Below, piece by piece: positions 1 through 7,530 of a stretch of DNA of 64,000 nucleotides. Where the stretch lies: assembly GCF_965139335.1 (NCBI RefSeq), contig NZ_CBCSEL010000001.1. One strand, written 5' to 3'. The notes beneath the pieces were generated by a model. The model did no database searches, was not told where the DNA came from, and saw only the letters and a list, made by a program, of their open reading frames with translations. The translations under genes were made by a program, and so were the position numbers. How positions within the stretch are numbered: position 1 is the stretch's first letter; each line of letters begins with the position of its first letter. The stretch comes from Catellicoccus marimammalium (GTDB lineage: Bacteria; Bacillota; Bacilli; Lactobacillales; Catellicoccaceae).

Positions 1-66
1 GATATAAGCGGCCTCCAATTGATTTTCTTTTAACCAATTTTGTACTTCTTTTAATTGTTGATTCAT
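1..66 (-). CDS. pepQ: Xaa-Pro dipeptidase PepQ, N-terminal 22 codons only
   Basis: Only the start of this gene is in the window; it reads leftwards out of it. The minus-strand ATG at 64-66 is preceded by a strong Shine-Dalgarno (AAGGAGG, complement of 75-81). The visible peptide starts MNQQLKEVQNWLKEN and continues through LEAAYI, which resembles the N-terminus of lactic-acid-bacterial PepQ, an M24 metallopeptidase cleaving Xaa-Pro dipeptides in the cytoplasm. The divergent pepQ-ccpA arrangement is known from several Lactobacillales and supports the call more than the short peptide does. The metal-binding domain lies outside the window, so integrity cannot be judged. Confidence 0.72.
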   Translation of the reverse strand, partial: MNQQLKEVQNWLKENQLEAAYI

Positions 67-87
67 AATATCAACCTCCTTATTCCT

Positions 88-116
88 ATTATGCCCTTAA
101 AATCACAAATAAGCAA
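88..116 (-). promoter_or_regulatory. Probable sigma-A promoter of pepQ
   Basis: Read on the minus strand: a -35 TTGCTT (complement of 111-116), a 17-base spacer and a -10 CATAAT (complement of 88-93), ending about 20 bases before the pepQ start codon. The -10 matches consensus at five of six positions, the -35 at three. Confidence 0.5.
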
Positions 117-175
117 AGGAAATTTTTAAAAAAAGAAAATTATATGAAAATATGAAAAAAATATGAAAATAATGA

Positions 176-189
176 ATAAAACGCTTGCA
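176..189. promoter_or_regulatory. Candidate cre (catabolite responsive element) in the pepQ-ccpA intergenic region
   Basis: The 14 bases at 176-189 (ATAAAACGCTTGCA) fit the cre consensus TGWNANCGNTNWCA except at the first two positions and the twelfth; the central CG and the terminal CA are present. The site overlaps the -35 of the proposed ccpA promoter. CcpA binding here is plausible because ccpA/pepQ regions are cre targets in related bacteria, but the match is imperfect and the role is inferred. Confidence 0.4.
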
Positions 190-213
190 TCTCTATCTTT
201 AATTTGATAAAGT
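185..213 (+). promoter_or_regulatory. Probable ccpA promoter with extended -10
   Basis: TTGCAT (185-190), 17-base spacer, TAAAGT (208-213) preceded by TG one base upstream (205-206), an extended -10 element. The -35 is weak; the extended -10 probably compensates. Located 33 bases before the ccpA start. Confidence 0.45.
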
Positions 214-246
214 AAAAATGATTTTTAAAAGAAAGAAAGGGAAACA

Positions 247-1248
247 ATGATGGAAAAACAGAGCGTGACCATTTATGATGTAGCAGAACAAGCAGGTGTA
301 TCGATGGCAACCGTTTCCCGTGTTGTAAATGGTAATCCCAATGTAAAAGCTGCTACACGTAAGAAAGTAATGAAAGTAATTGAAGATTTGGATTATCGCC
401 CAAATGCAGTTGCTCGTGGACTAGCAAGCAAACGAACAACAACTGTGGGTGTGATTTTACCAGATATTAATAATGCTTTTTTTGCAAGCTTAAGTACAGG
501 GATTAATGATATTGCCTTAATGTATCATTATGATATTTTATTAGCTACAGCAGAAGGGGAAAAAGATCGTGATGTTTCTGTTTTCCAAAGCATGTTAGCC
601 AAACAAGTAGATGGTATTATTTACTTAGGAAATGAAATTTCGTTAGCATTACGCCAAGAAATTGAGCGTACAAATACACCTGTTGTTTTAGCAGGGACAC
701 AATTAGAAGATACGAGCTGTGCTTCTGTAAATATTGACCATGAAGCCGCAGTCTATGATGCAGTTTCTTATTTGGCAGAACGTCATGAGAAAATTGCCTT
801 AATTACAGGACCATTGACAGAATATATTAATGGACATGACTTATTATTAGGTTATAAAAAAGCATTAAAAGACCATGAACGTGCCTACTCTGAAGCTTAT
901 ATTTTTGAAAGTCATTATACTTTGAAAGCAGGCGAACAATTAGCAGAACGTTTGCATAATAGTGGTGTAACCGCAGCTTTTGTAGCAGATGATTTATTAG
1001 CTGTAGGTATTTTAAATGGATTGCAAGACCAAGGATACCACTTGCCAGAAGATATGGAATTAATTAGTGCTGATAATACAATTTATACGGATATGGTACG
1101 TCCAAAAATTTCAAGCATTCAACATCCACTATATGATATTGGTGCAGTAGCGATGCGTTTATTAACAAAAATGATGCATAATGAAGAAATCGAAGATAAA
1201 AATATTATTTTACCGTATTCTTTACGTTTTAAAGGAACGACAAAATAA
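247..1248 (+). CDS. ccpA: Catabolite control protein A (LacI/GalR-family regulator)
   Basis: Master regulator of carbon catabolite repression; with HPr phosphorylated on serine it binds cre sites. At 333 aa it has the family length. The N-terminus contains the LacI-type helix-turn-helix (about residues 8-30, VTIYDVAEQAGVSMATVSRV) and hinge helix (about 50-60, PNAVARGLASK), followed by the periplasmic-binding-protein-like effector domain. The start ATG at 247 follows an AAAGGG Shine-Dalgarno at 236-241; a second ATG at 250 is also possible. It is divergent from pepQ and convergent with the class A PBP gene, with a shared terminator between. A candidate cre over its own promoter suggests autoregulation (inference). 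Confidence 0.95.
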   Translation: MMEKQSVTIYDVAEQAGVSMATVSRVVNGNPNVKAATRKKVMKVIEDLDYRPNAVARGLASKRTTTVGVILPDINNAFFASLSTGINDIALMYHYDILLATAEGEKDRDVSVFQSMLAKQVDGIIYLGNEISLALRQEIERTNTPVVLAGTQLEDTSCASVNIDHEAAVYDAVSYLAERHEKIALITGPLTEYINGHDLLLGYKKALKDHERAYSEAYIFESHYTLKAGEQLAERLHNSGVTAAFVADDLLAVGILNGLQDQGYHLPEDMELISADNTIYTDMVRPKISSIQHPLYDIGAVAMRLLTKMMHNEEIEDKNIILPYSLRFKGTTK

Positions 1249-1255
1249 AAAGAAA

Positions 1256-1282
1256 AAGAAGTGCATTTGCACTTCTTTTTTT
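1256..1282. terminator. Bidirectional intrinsic terminator between ccpA and the PBP gene
   Basis: An inverted repeat AAGAAGTGC...GCACTTCTT (1256-1264 with 1269-1277) with a four-base loop; T-run on the plus strand to 1283 and A-rich bases on the left give a T-run on the minus strand too. It serves both convergent genes. Confidence 0.85.
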
Positions 1283-3792
1283 TATCTTTTTTTCCAAGCA
1301 GTGATGTATTGTTCCTCTGTACCACCAATACCAAAACGGAAAGTAGGCTTTTTGAAGGCTAAGTCACTATTGCCATAGGCTTCTACTTTTTTCCCACCAA
1401 CGGTATATTTGGTTCCATCATGATAACAATGACCAAAAAGAGTTCCTGTTTGACTAGAAACTTTTTCTTTCACCACTTCATCATTTAATTTAAATTTCTG
1501 ATCTAAACCGAGTACTTCAGGTTTTGTTTTATAAACAGCTTGTACCAATTGTACCCAATATTTTGTATTGTTATCGCGTACTTTATCAGACATTTTTTTA
1601 TTATTATCATATCCTACCCAAGAGCCTAAAGTCACTTTAGGGGTGCTAGCGATAAACCAAAAATCAGTATTATATTCGGAAGTTCCTGTCTTTCCAACCC
1701 AGTCGCCAGCGTTAATTTTTTTGTTGACTTTTTCCATTTCTTTAGCAGCTAAATATCCAGTTGCATCTTTATCACGAATCACATGACGCATCATTTCATT
1801 CATAATAGAAGCGGTAGCTTCTGTGAAAACTTCTTTATTTTCTTCTTCAAAACGATAAACGTCATTGCCTTCACTATCTTTAATAGATTCAATTAAATGT
1901 GGAGCATTGAAAACTCCTTTATTTGCTAGACAAGCAAAGGCTCCGGTTTGAGCTGCAACGGTTACTTCATTAGTTCCTAAAGGACTAGATTCATAATTCA
2001 CTTGTTTTTTTGATAGACCAAGTTGTAAGTCCGCAATATAAGAATAAACGCCACCTTTTTTCAATAAATCCTGGTATAAGCTAATCACTGGGATGTTATG
2101 TGAGAATTTCAATGCGTCGGTAGCACTTTCAAATCCAACGCCAGTAGTGTGACCATAATTGGTTACTTGTTTCCCATTTTTATAAGCTACATACTGATTA
2201 TTTAACATTGATTGACTATGAATAATATCCATATCAATCGCTGGTGCATAAACCATAATCGGTTTCATCGTAGAAGCAGGGGAGCGTTTCGTTTGGAAAG
2301 CATGGTTCACTTGATTGGTTTTGAAATCACGTCCACCAACAAAACCATAAATTTCTCCAGTTTGGTTATTCATTAAGACATTTCCGACTTCAGAAGTAGG
2401 TTGTCCTTTAATATCTAAACTAGATCCATAACGAGCTACAGTATCTTGCATTGCTTGATAAATCTCTTTATCAATCGTTGAATAAATACGATAACCGTTT
2501 GTACTTAATTTTGTTTCAGCTAAATTATAATAATGTTGGTATAGCTTTTGATCTTGTTCGATAGTTTCTTTTGTATACCCATCTTTTTCATATAATTCAG
2601 GCATTAAACATTTTGTTGCTTCATCACGAATTGCAAAATATAAATAATTATAAGATTGATTTCCTTTTTGTTGATGTGGCAAGAAATCATTTTCGATAGG
2701 ATAAGCTATTGCCTCTTGATATTGTGCTTTAGAGATAGAACCATGACGATACATATTTTCTAAAACAATATTTTTTCTTTGTAGTCCAGCTTTTAATTCT
2801 TCTTTTGATTTTAACTGTCCTGTACTATCATAAGGGCAATAAATAATTGGACTTTGTGGTAATCCAGCAATATAGGCAATTTGAGCGAGGTTCAATTCAT
2901 CTAAAGATTTACCAAAAATTCCTTTCGCTGCTTCACGTACCCCAGCAATATTTTCTCCTTTATTATTACGACCAAAAGAACAAACATTTAGATAAGTGGT
3001 TAAAATATCTTGCTTAGAGAAGTATTTTTCCATTCGTTTTGCTAATAATACTTCTTTTGCTTTTCGTTCTAAACTGGATTCTGTAGTTAAAAACTGTTGT
3101 TTTACTAATTGTTGTGTTAAGGTTGAACCTCCAGAAGGAGAGCCAAATCCTGTCGCTTGTGCTAAAAAGGCACGTAAAATAGCTTTGGGAACGACTCCTT
3201 TATGTTGATAGAAGTAAGGATCCTCGGTATCGACAATAGCTTCTTTTAATGTTTTAGGAATTTCACTTGCATCTACTTTTGTTCGAGCAACATCAGAATC
3301 TAAGGTCGCAATTTTTTCTCCGTTATCATAATACATATAAGAGCGTTGATTGATTTGATGCATTTTTTGATCCATTTCTTGTTCGCTTGGAATAGGCAAA
3401 TCTTGTACTAATTTTGCAAAATAACCACCTGCAGCACCAGCACCAAAGACAAAAATCCCTCCAAGAACAAGGCTTCCACCAATTAAAATATTACGTAAAC
3501 CACAATAAGTTCGGTCAATCGTTTGATTGGTTTTTTTATAAAGCGATTTTCTTTTTTGTTTCTTTTCTTCTTTTGCTTCTTTTGTTAGATGTGGAGGTAA
3601 ACTTGGTTTTTCTAAAGTTGAGGCTTCATTTTCTTTTTTTATTTCTGTTTCATTGTTCAATGTGTCATCATTTTCCATAGATTGTGATTCATTGATTTCT
3701 TCTTCTGTTCCATTTTCTTTTTCCAAATCTTGAAAAGAAAAAGAATGAGGTCTATGGGTTGATTGATAATTTGGTCCTTTTTTCTTCATCAT
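1282..3792 (-). CDS. pbp1b: Class A penicillin-binding protein (bifunctional transglycosylase/transpeptidase), PBP1B type
   Basis: Polymerises and cross-links peptidoglycan at the outer face of the membrane. Of 836 aa, residues 1-95 are a charged cytoplasmic tail, about 101-126 a single membrane anchor, about 160-350 a GT51 glycosyltransferase (catalytic Glu at E190 in the TEDPYFYQHKG motif; GGSTLTQQLVKQ follows), and about 470-750 a transpeptidase. All three penicillin-binding motifs are visible: SxxK at S507-K510 (STMK), SxN at S564-N566 (SHN) and KTG at 701-703. The ATG at 3792 has a good Shine-Dalgarno (AAGGAGG on the minus strand). A class A PBP next to ccpA is also seen in enterococci, where it is called PBP1B; subtype naming rests on that synteny and general similarity. 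Confidence 0.9.
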   Translation of the reverse strand: MMKKKGPNYQSTHRPHSFSFQDLEKENGTEEEINESQSMENDDTLNNETEIKKENEASTLEKPSLPPHLTKEAKEEKKQKRKSLYKKTNQTIDRTYCGLRNILIGGSLVLGGIFVFGAGAAGGYFAKLVQDLPIPSEQEMDQKMHQINQRSYMYYDNGEKIATLDSDVARTKVDASEIPKTLKEAIVDTEDPYFYQHKGVVPKAILRAFLAQATGFGSPSGGSTLTQQLVKQQFLTTESSLERKAKEVLLAKRMEKYFSKQDILTTYLNVCSFGRNNKGENIAGVREAAKGIFGKSLDELNLAQIAYIAGLPQSPIIYCPYDSTGQLKSKEELKAGLQRKNIVLENMYRHGSISKAQYQEAIAYPIENDFLPHQQKGNQSYNYLYFAIRDEATKCLMPELYEKDGYTKETIEQDQKLYQHYYNLAETKLSTNGYRIYSTIDKEIYQAMQDTVARYGSSLDIKGQPTSEVGNVLMNNQTGEIYGFVGGRDFKTNQVNHAFQTKRSPASTMKPIMVYAPAIDMDIIHSQSMLNNQYVAYKNGKQVTNYGHTTGVGFESATDALKFSHNIPVISLYQDLLKKGGVYSYIADLQLGLSKKQVNYESSPLGTNEVTVAAQTGAFACLANKGVFNAPHLIESIKDSEGNDVYRFEEENKEVFTEATASIMNEMMRHVIRDKDATGYLAAKEMEKVNKKINAGDWVGKTGTSEYNTDFWFIASTPKVTLGSWVGYDNNKKMSDKVRDNNTKYWVQLVQAVYKTKPEVLGLDQKFKLNDEVVKEKVSSQTGTLFGHCYHDGTKYTVGGKKVEAYGNSDLAFKKPTFRFGIGGTEEQYITAWKKR

Positions 3793-3815
3793 TTCCTCCT
3801 TTATATTCGTTTTTC

Positions 3816-3844
3816 ATTTTACCAATTATTGCTTCACTTTTAAA
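3816..3844 (-). promoter_or_regulatory. Probable promoter of the class A PBP gene
   Basis: Minus strand: TTTAAA (3839-3844), 17-base spacer, TAAAAT (complement of 3816-3821) preceded by TGG, an extended -10. It lies 23 bases before the PBP start. Confidence 0.45.
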
Positions 3845-3875
3845 TGGAAAATTCCAATTCTTAAAAAGGATATGG

Positions 3876-3881
3876 TAGAAT
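3876..3881 (+). promoter_or_regulatory. Candidate extended -10 for nfo
   Basis: TAGAAT at 3876-3881 with TG one base upstream (3873-3874); no convincing -35. It lies 32 bases before the nfo ATG, in the divergent region shared with the PBP gene. Confidence 0.35.
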
Positions 3882-3913
3882 AAAGTGATTGTCAAAGAAG
3901 AAAGGGGAACAAA

Positions 3914-4798
3914 ATGTATATTGGATCTCATGTTTCCATGAAAGGAAAAGAAATGTTTATTGGTTCTGTCAATGAGGCAAGTTCTTATGGCAGTACAGCA
4001 ATGATGATTTATACAGGAGCGCCACAAAATACACGCCGTAAAGAATTAGCAGAACTAAAAATTGAAGAAGGTACAAAATTACGCTTAGAAAATCAAATTA
4101 TGGCACCTGTTGTCCATGCTCCTTATATTGTTAACTTAGCGAATGATAAAGATAAAGAAAAACAACAATTTGCGATTGATTTTTTATCTAAAGAGATGCA
4201 ACGAGCTGCAGCCTTAGGGGCAGAACATGTATGCCTACACCCAGGAAGTCATGTTGGTCTAGGAGTAGAAAAAGGAATTGAAAACATCGTTTATGGATTA
4301 AATCAGGTGTTAACTTCAGAAGAAGGACCTAAAATTGCTCTAGAAACAATGGCTGGAAAGGGAACTGAATTAGGTCGTAATTTTGATGAATTGGCACAAA
4401 TGATTGCAGGTGTAAATCATCCAGAACGTATTAGTATTACACTAGATACTTGTCACTTGAATGATGCAGGTTATGATGTAAAAAATCATTTCTCTGATGT
4501 ATTAGCGGAGTTTGATGATAAAATCGGAATTGATAAAATTGGTGTCGTTCACGTGAATGATTCTAAAAATGAATTGGGAGCAGGAAAAGATCGACATGAA
4601 AATATTGGATTTGGAACGATTGGTTTTGATGCATTATATGAAGTTGTTCATGAGCCAAGATTTGCACATTTGCCAAAAATCTTAGAAACTCCATATGTTG
4701 GAAAAGATAAAAAAACCGCTGTTGCCCCATACAAGAAGGAAATTGAAATGCTAAAAAGTGGGAACTTTGATGCCAACTGGAGAGACAAATATCAATAA
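3914..4798 (+). CDS. nfo: Endonuclease IV (apurinic/apyrimidinic endonuclease)
   Basis: Cleaves the DNA backbone 5' of abasic sites in base excision repair. 294 aa, slightly longer than E. coli Nfo (285). TIM-barrel AP-endonuclease-2 family with the metal-ligand motifs in order: HPGSHVG (about residue 110), ALETMAGKG (about 141-149), TLDTCHLNDAG (about 177-187), VVHVNDSKN (about 212-220) and KDRHENIG (about 226-233). The start MYIGSHVSMKG is the conserved family start, with AAAGGGG upstream. Own candidate promoter; divergent from the PBP gene. Confidence 0.93.
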   Translation: MYIGSHVSMKGKEMFIGSVNEASSYGSTAMMIYTGAPQNTRRKELAELKIEEGTKLRLENQIMAPVVHAPYIVNLANDKDKEKQQFAIDFLSKEMQRAAALGAEHVCLHPGSHVGLGVEKGIENIVYGLNQVLTSEEGPKIALETMAGKGTELGRNFDELAQMIAGVNHPERISITLDTCHLNDAGYDVKNHFSDVLAEFDDKIGIDKIGVVHVNDSKNELGAGKDRHENIGFGTIGFDALYEVVHEPRFAHLPKILETPYVGKDKKTAVAPYKKEIEMLKSGNFDANWRDKYQ

Positions 4799-4802
4799 AA
4801 CC

Positions 4803-4831
4803 TTTTCATTAAGGAATATTTATATTACAAT
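4803..4831 (+). promoter_or_regulatory. Probable yneF promoter
   Basis: TTTTCA (4803-4808), 17-base spacer, TACAAT (4826-4831), 33 bases before the yneF ATG. Four of six and five of six consensus matches. Confidence 0.5.
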
Positions 4832-4864
4832 AGAAAAGAATTGAAAGAAAGATAGGTGAAAGGC

Positions 4865-5104
4865 ATGAGTACAGGAATGGTTGTCCTAATCGCAGTAATT
4901 GCGTTAATCGCAGGGACAATTATTGGTGTGATGGTAACACGTTCTGCAGTGAAAAAGCAATTAGAACAAAATCCACCATTAAATGAAGATATGTTACGTA
5001 TGATGATGATGCAAATGGGTCGTAAACCATCAGAAACTCAAATTCATCAAATGATGCAAAACTTACGTAATCAAGCACGCAAAGCAAATAGCAAAAAGAA
5101 ATAA
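4865..5104 (+). CDS. yneF: YneF family (UPF0154) single-pass membrane protein
   Basis: A 79-aa protein with an N-terminal membrane helix (about residues 5-26) and a basic cytoplasmic C-terminus carrying the family signature MLRMMMMQMGRKPSETQ. Its molecular role is not established. I chose ATG 4865 rather than the in-frame GTG at 4856: an AGGTGAAAGG purine run directly precedes 4865 and family members start MxTGxxxLI. It has its own promoter and terminator, so it is a single-gene unit between nfo and trxB. Confidence 0.85.
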   Translation: MSTGMVVLIAVIALIAGTIIGVMVTRSAVKKQLEQNPPLNEDMLRMMMMQMGRKPSETQIHQMMQNLRNQARKANSKKK

Positions 5105-5110
5105 TATAGG

Positions 5111-5138
5111 AAGTCTCCCATTTGTGGAGACTTTTTAT
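5111..5138 (+). terminator. Intrinsic terminator after yneF
   Basis: Perfect 8-bp stem AAGTCTCC/GGAGACTT (5111-5118 with 5126-5133) followed by a T-rich tail. Confidence 0.85.
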
Positions 5139-5183
5139 TTTATAAAGCTAAATAGATTGTTTAAAAAGTTGAAAGCATATTAA

Positions 5184-5212
5184 TGGAGATGAAGTTCGAA
5201 TCCCTCTATAAT
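5184..5212 (+). promoter_or_regulatory. Probable trxB promoter
   Basis: TGGAGA (5184-5189), 17-base spacer and a perfect TATAAT (5207-5212). It would give a 5' leader of about 60 bases before trxB, with no recognisable riboswitch. Confidence 0.5.
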
Positions 5213-5282
5213 AAGCTTAGGAATGTGTATATGAATAAGATAGAATAAAGGAATTAAAAGATTAAAGTGAGGGATTACCACG

Positions 5283-6209
5283 ATGAAAGATGTAATAGTT
5301 ATCGGCGCAGGTCCTGCAGGAATGACTGCAGCGATGTATGCTGCACGTGCACAACTCAAAGTAGCCTTGATTGAACCAGGACCATATGGCGGTCAAATGA
5401 ATAATACGGATGTAATTGAAAATTACCCTGGATTTCTTTCTATTAAAGGAATGGAATTGGGAGAAAAGATGAAACAAAATGTAGATCGCGATGGGGTAGA
5501 AGCCATTTATGGACGTGTCACATCCATTGAAGACAAAGGGGACGTTAAACTTGTTTATACAGAAAAAGAAGTTTATGAAACTAAAGTTGTGATTATTGCT
5601 AGTGGCGGCTTCCATCGTATGTTAAATATCCCTGGTGAAGAAGAATATGCAGGAAAGGGTGTTTCCTACTGCGCAGTATGTGATGGAATGTTTTTCCGCA
5701 ACCAACACGTAGTGGTTGTAGGTGGTGGTGACTCAGCAATTGAAGAAGGAATTTACCTAAGTCAAATTGCTAGTAAAGTAACCGTCGTTCATCGTCGTGA
5801 TGAATTACGAGCAAAAAAAGATCTACAACTTCAGGCATTCAAAAATGAAAAAATGGAATTTATTTGGAATACTGTGGTTAAAGAAGTAAAAGGAAATGAT
5901 ATGACTGTAACTTCTGTAACTTTAGAAAATACGATTACAGGTGAACAAAATGATTTCCCTTGTGATGGAATCTTTATTTATGTAGGAATGAGTCCAAATA
6001 CAGACTTTATTAAAGATTTACCTTTGGAACAAAATCATGGTTGGATTCCAACGAATGAAAAGATGGAAACAAATATCCCAGGAATTTACGCTGTTGGAGA
6101 TGTAAGAGATAAAGATTTACGCCAAGTAGCTACTGCTGTTGGCGATGGAACGATTGCGGGACAAGAAGCATTTCAATATGTTCAATCTTTAGAAATGAAT
6201 AATCAATAA
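5283..6209 (+). CDS. trxB: Thioredoxin-disulfide reductase (NADPH)
   Basis: A flavoenzyme that reduces thioredoxin with NADPH in the cytoplasm. 308 aa, the normal low-molecular-weight length. Residues 7-12 give the FAD Rossmann motif GAGPAG; the redox pair is C130/C133 in YCAVCDG; the NADPH motif GGGDSA is at 147-152; the C-terminal FAD motif IYAVGDVRD is near 270. GGGATTACC precedes the ATG, giving a modest Shine-Dalgarno. Monocistronic, with its own promoter; the strong rpsU promoter follows 18 bases after its stop. No obvious terminator lies between, so some read-through into rpsU is possible. Confidence 0.95.
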   Translation: MKDVIVIGAGPAGMTAAMYAARAQLKVALIEPGPYGGQMNNTDVIENYPGFLSIKGMELGEKMKQNVDRDGVEAIYGRVTSIEDKGDVKLVYTEKEVYETKVVIIASGGFHRMLNIPGEEEYAGKGVSYCAVCDGMFFRNQHVVVVGGGDSAIEEGIYLSQIASKVTVVHRRDELRAKKDLQLQAFKNEKMEFIWNTVVKEVKGNDMTVTSVTLENTITGEQNDFPCDGIFIYVGMSPNTDFIKDLPLEQNHGWIPTNEKMETNIPGIYAVGDVRDKDLRQVATAVGDGTIAGQEAFQYVQSLEMNNQ

Positions 6210-6226
6210 AAACGTAATTTTCTGTC

Positions 6227-6255
6227 TTGACGGTGTAAAATGGATATTCTATAAT
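6227..6255 (+). promoter_or_regulatory. Strong sigma-A promoter of rpsU-yqeY
   Basis: TTGACG (6227-6232), exactly 17-base spacer, TATAAT (6250-6255): eleven of twelve consensus bases. Leader of roughly 70 bases before rpsU. Confidence 0.8.
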
Positions 6256-6333
6256 ATTAACGGACTATTTTTTTGTTATGAAATTGTTCAGTACAAAAAA
6301 CAGTTACTTAAAGCTCGGAGGGAGGGAATTTAA

Positions 6334-6510
6334 ATGTCAAAAACTGTCGTTCGTAAAAACGAATCTCTTGATGATGCTCTTCGTCGCTTCAAGCGTTCTG
6401 TTTCAAAAACAGGTACTTTACAAGAATACCGTAAACGCGAATTTTACGAAAAACCAAGTGTTAAACGTAAGAAAAAATCTGAAGCTGCACGTAAACGCAA
6501 AAAATATTAA
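6334..6510 (+). CDS. rpsU: 30S ribosomal protein S21
   Basis: A 58-aa basic protein (MSKTVVRKNESLDDALRRFK at its start, RKRKKY at its end) that matches bacterial S21 along its whole length; it sits near the mRNA exit site of the 30S subunit and aids initiation. A purine run GGAGGGAGGG at 6317-6326 is an unusually strong Shine-Dalgarno, fitting a highly expressed ribosomal gene. It starts a two-gene unit with yqeY 21 bases downstream, an arrangement common in Firmicutes. A longer open frame overlapping it in another register (6278-6517) is a shadow. Confidence 0.95.
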   Translation: MSKTVVRKNESLDDALRRFKRSVSKTGTLQEYRKREFYEKPSVKRKKKSEAARKRKKY

Positions 6511-6531
6511 TAGTTAGGTGCTGAAGATAAT

Positions 6532-6978
6532 ATGGTATTAAAAGACCAATTAACAGCGGATATGAAAGAAGCGATGAAAGCAAAAGATAAAGAACGTCTA
6601 TCTGTCGTTCGTATGCTGAAAGCTTCTGTACAAAACGAGGAGATCAAGTTAGGTCATGAGCTAACAGATGAAGAAGCATTGACTCTATTATCCCGCGAAT
6701 TGAAACAGCGTAAAGATTCTTATGAAGAGTTCAAAAGTGCTGGTCGTGAGGATTTACTAGCTCCTCTAGAAAAAGAAATTTGTATCGTGCAAACTTATTT
6801 ACCAGAACCATTAACTACAGAAGAATTAACTTCTATTATTACTGAAACAATTTCTGAAGTTCAAGCAGAACAAATGAGTGATTTTGGTAAAGTAATGGGA
6901 GCTGTAATGCCTAAGGTAAAAGGGCGTGCAGATGGTAAAGAGATACAAGCAATTGTAAAACAACAATTGCAAAAATAA
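6532..6978 (+). CDS. yqeY: YqeY/GatB-like domain protein
   Basis: A 148-aa cytoplasmic protein of the YqeY family, whose C-terminal half resembles the tail domain of GatB and other tRNA-linked amidotransferase subunits. It starts MVLKDQLTADMKEAMKAKDK and contains VRMLKASVQNEEI and the C-terminal MGAVMPKVKGRADGK, typical of the family. Molecular function is not established; a tRNA or translation link is inferred from the domain. Co-transcribed with rpsU and ended by a strong terminator. The upstream Shine-Dalgarno is weak (AGGTG 13 bases before ATG), so translation may lean on rpsU. Confidence 0.9.
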   Translation: MVLKDQLTADMKEAMKAKDKERLSVVRMLKASVQNEEIKLGHELTDEEALTLLSRELKQRKDSYEEFKSAGREDLLAPLEKEICIVQTYLPEPLTTEELTSIITETISEVQAEQMSDFGKVMGAVMPKVKGRADGKEIQAIVKQQLQK

Positions 6979-7008
6979 AAGAAGCTGAGTGTTCAGCTTC
7001 TTTTTTTT
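6979..7008 (+). terminator. Intrinsic terminator after yqeY
   Basis: Perfect 10-bp stem AAGAAGCTGA/TCAGCTTCTT (6979-6988 with 6993-7002), loop GTGT, then six further T. Confidence 0.92.
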
Positions 7009-7009
7009 G

Positions 7010-7474
7010 TCCTATTTATCAACCAAATAAAAAGGGTATGAGAAAGTATTCAAATAGGGTATAATAATTTGAAAGTTAAATTTAATAGGGTATAATAAAT
7101 AGCTAAATCCATTTACGATTGATCCATTCATACAAATTATAGGGTGAGAATCTGTATGTTAAACGTTTTTGGATTTACGGTTTAAGTTGATAAATATTAC
7201 ATTGGGAATTTTACCATAAAATACAAAAAAATAGGAGATGATTTTTCAAATTTTTAATGAGATTCTCATTTTTTAAAAAAATAAAGATGAGTTTGAAAGG
7301 AAAAAATAGGTAAAAAAGGATAATGTGAAAAAAGGTACGAATAATCTTTTGTTTTTCCAGCTAAAAAGAGAGAAATAAGAGAGGAAAATAAGGGTAGATA
7401 GGATGTCTATCTGTAAATTTTGATAAAAAATAGAATGAAAATTAAAAAACAATGATAAAAAAATTGTCGCTCCG
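7010..7474. other. Gene-free AT-rich region between yqeY and phoH
   Basis: About 0.46 kb with no supported protein gene on either strand. It holds two copies of ATAGGGTATAAT (7054-7065 and 7085-7096) 31 bp apart, the second forming a good promoter, a matching pair TAAATCCA (7104-7111) and TGGATTTA (about 7169-7176) that could pair in RNA, and a 7-1-7 palindrome at 7256-7270. The remainder is A- and purine-rich on the plus strand. It may be a long phoH leader, a small-RNA locus or decayed sequence. Confidence 0.6.
7069..7096 (+). promoter_or_regulatory. Orphan sigma-A promoter in the yqeY-phoH gap
   Basis: TTGAAA (7069-7074), 16-base spacer, TATAAT (7091-7096), eleven of twelve consensus bases. 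The nearest downstream start codon of a real gene is phoH at 7531, more than 420 bases away. Confidence 0.5.
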
Positions 7475-7475
7475 T

Positions 7476-7503
7476 CTGAAAGAAAAAATAAATATGGTAA
7501 AAT
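7476..7503 (+). promoter_or_regulatory. Probable promoter of the phoH-era operon (extended -10)
   Basis: TAAAAT (7498-7503) with TG one base upstream (7495-7496) and a weak -35-like CTGAAA at 7476-7481. It lies 27 bases before the phoH ATG. Confidence 0.45.
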
Positions 7504-7530
7504 AAGGATAGAAATGAAGAGGTGACAAGC

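Noticed and set aside
4856..4864. GTG start for yneF
   Set aside because: It lies within the purine run that serves as the Shine-Dalgarno for ATG 4865, and the family start fits the latter.
5191..5205. GTTCGAATCC string upstream of trxB resembling a tRNA T-loop
   Set aside because: The flanking bases do not form the five-pair T stem (only two of five pairs), and no acceptor, anticodon or D arm is present; it is within the trxB leader.
6278..6517. 79-codon open frame overlapping rpsU in another reading frame
   Set aside because: The real product is S21 (6334-6510) with a strong ribosome-binding site; the longer frame has no Shine-Dalgarno and reads as a shadow.
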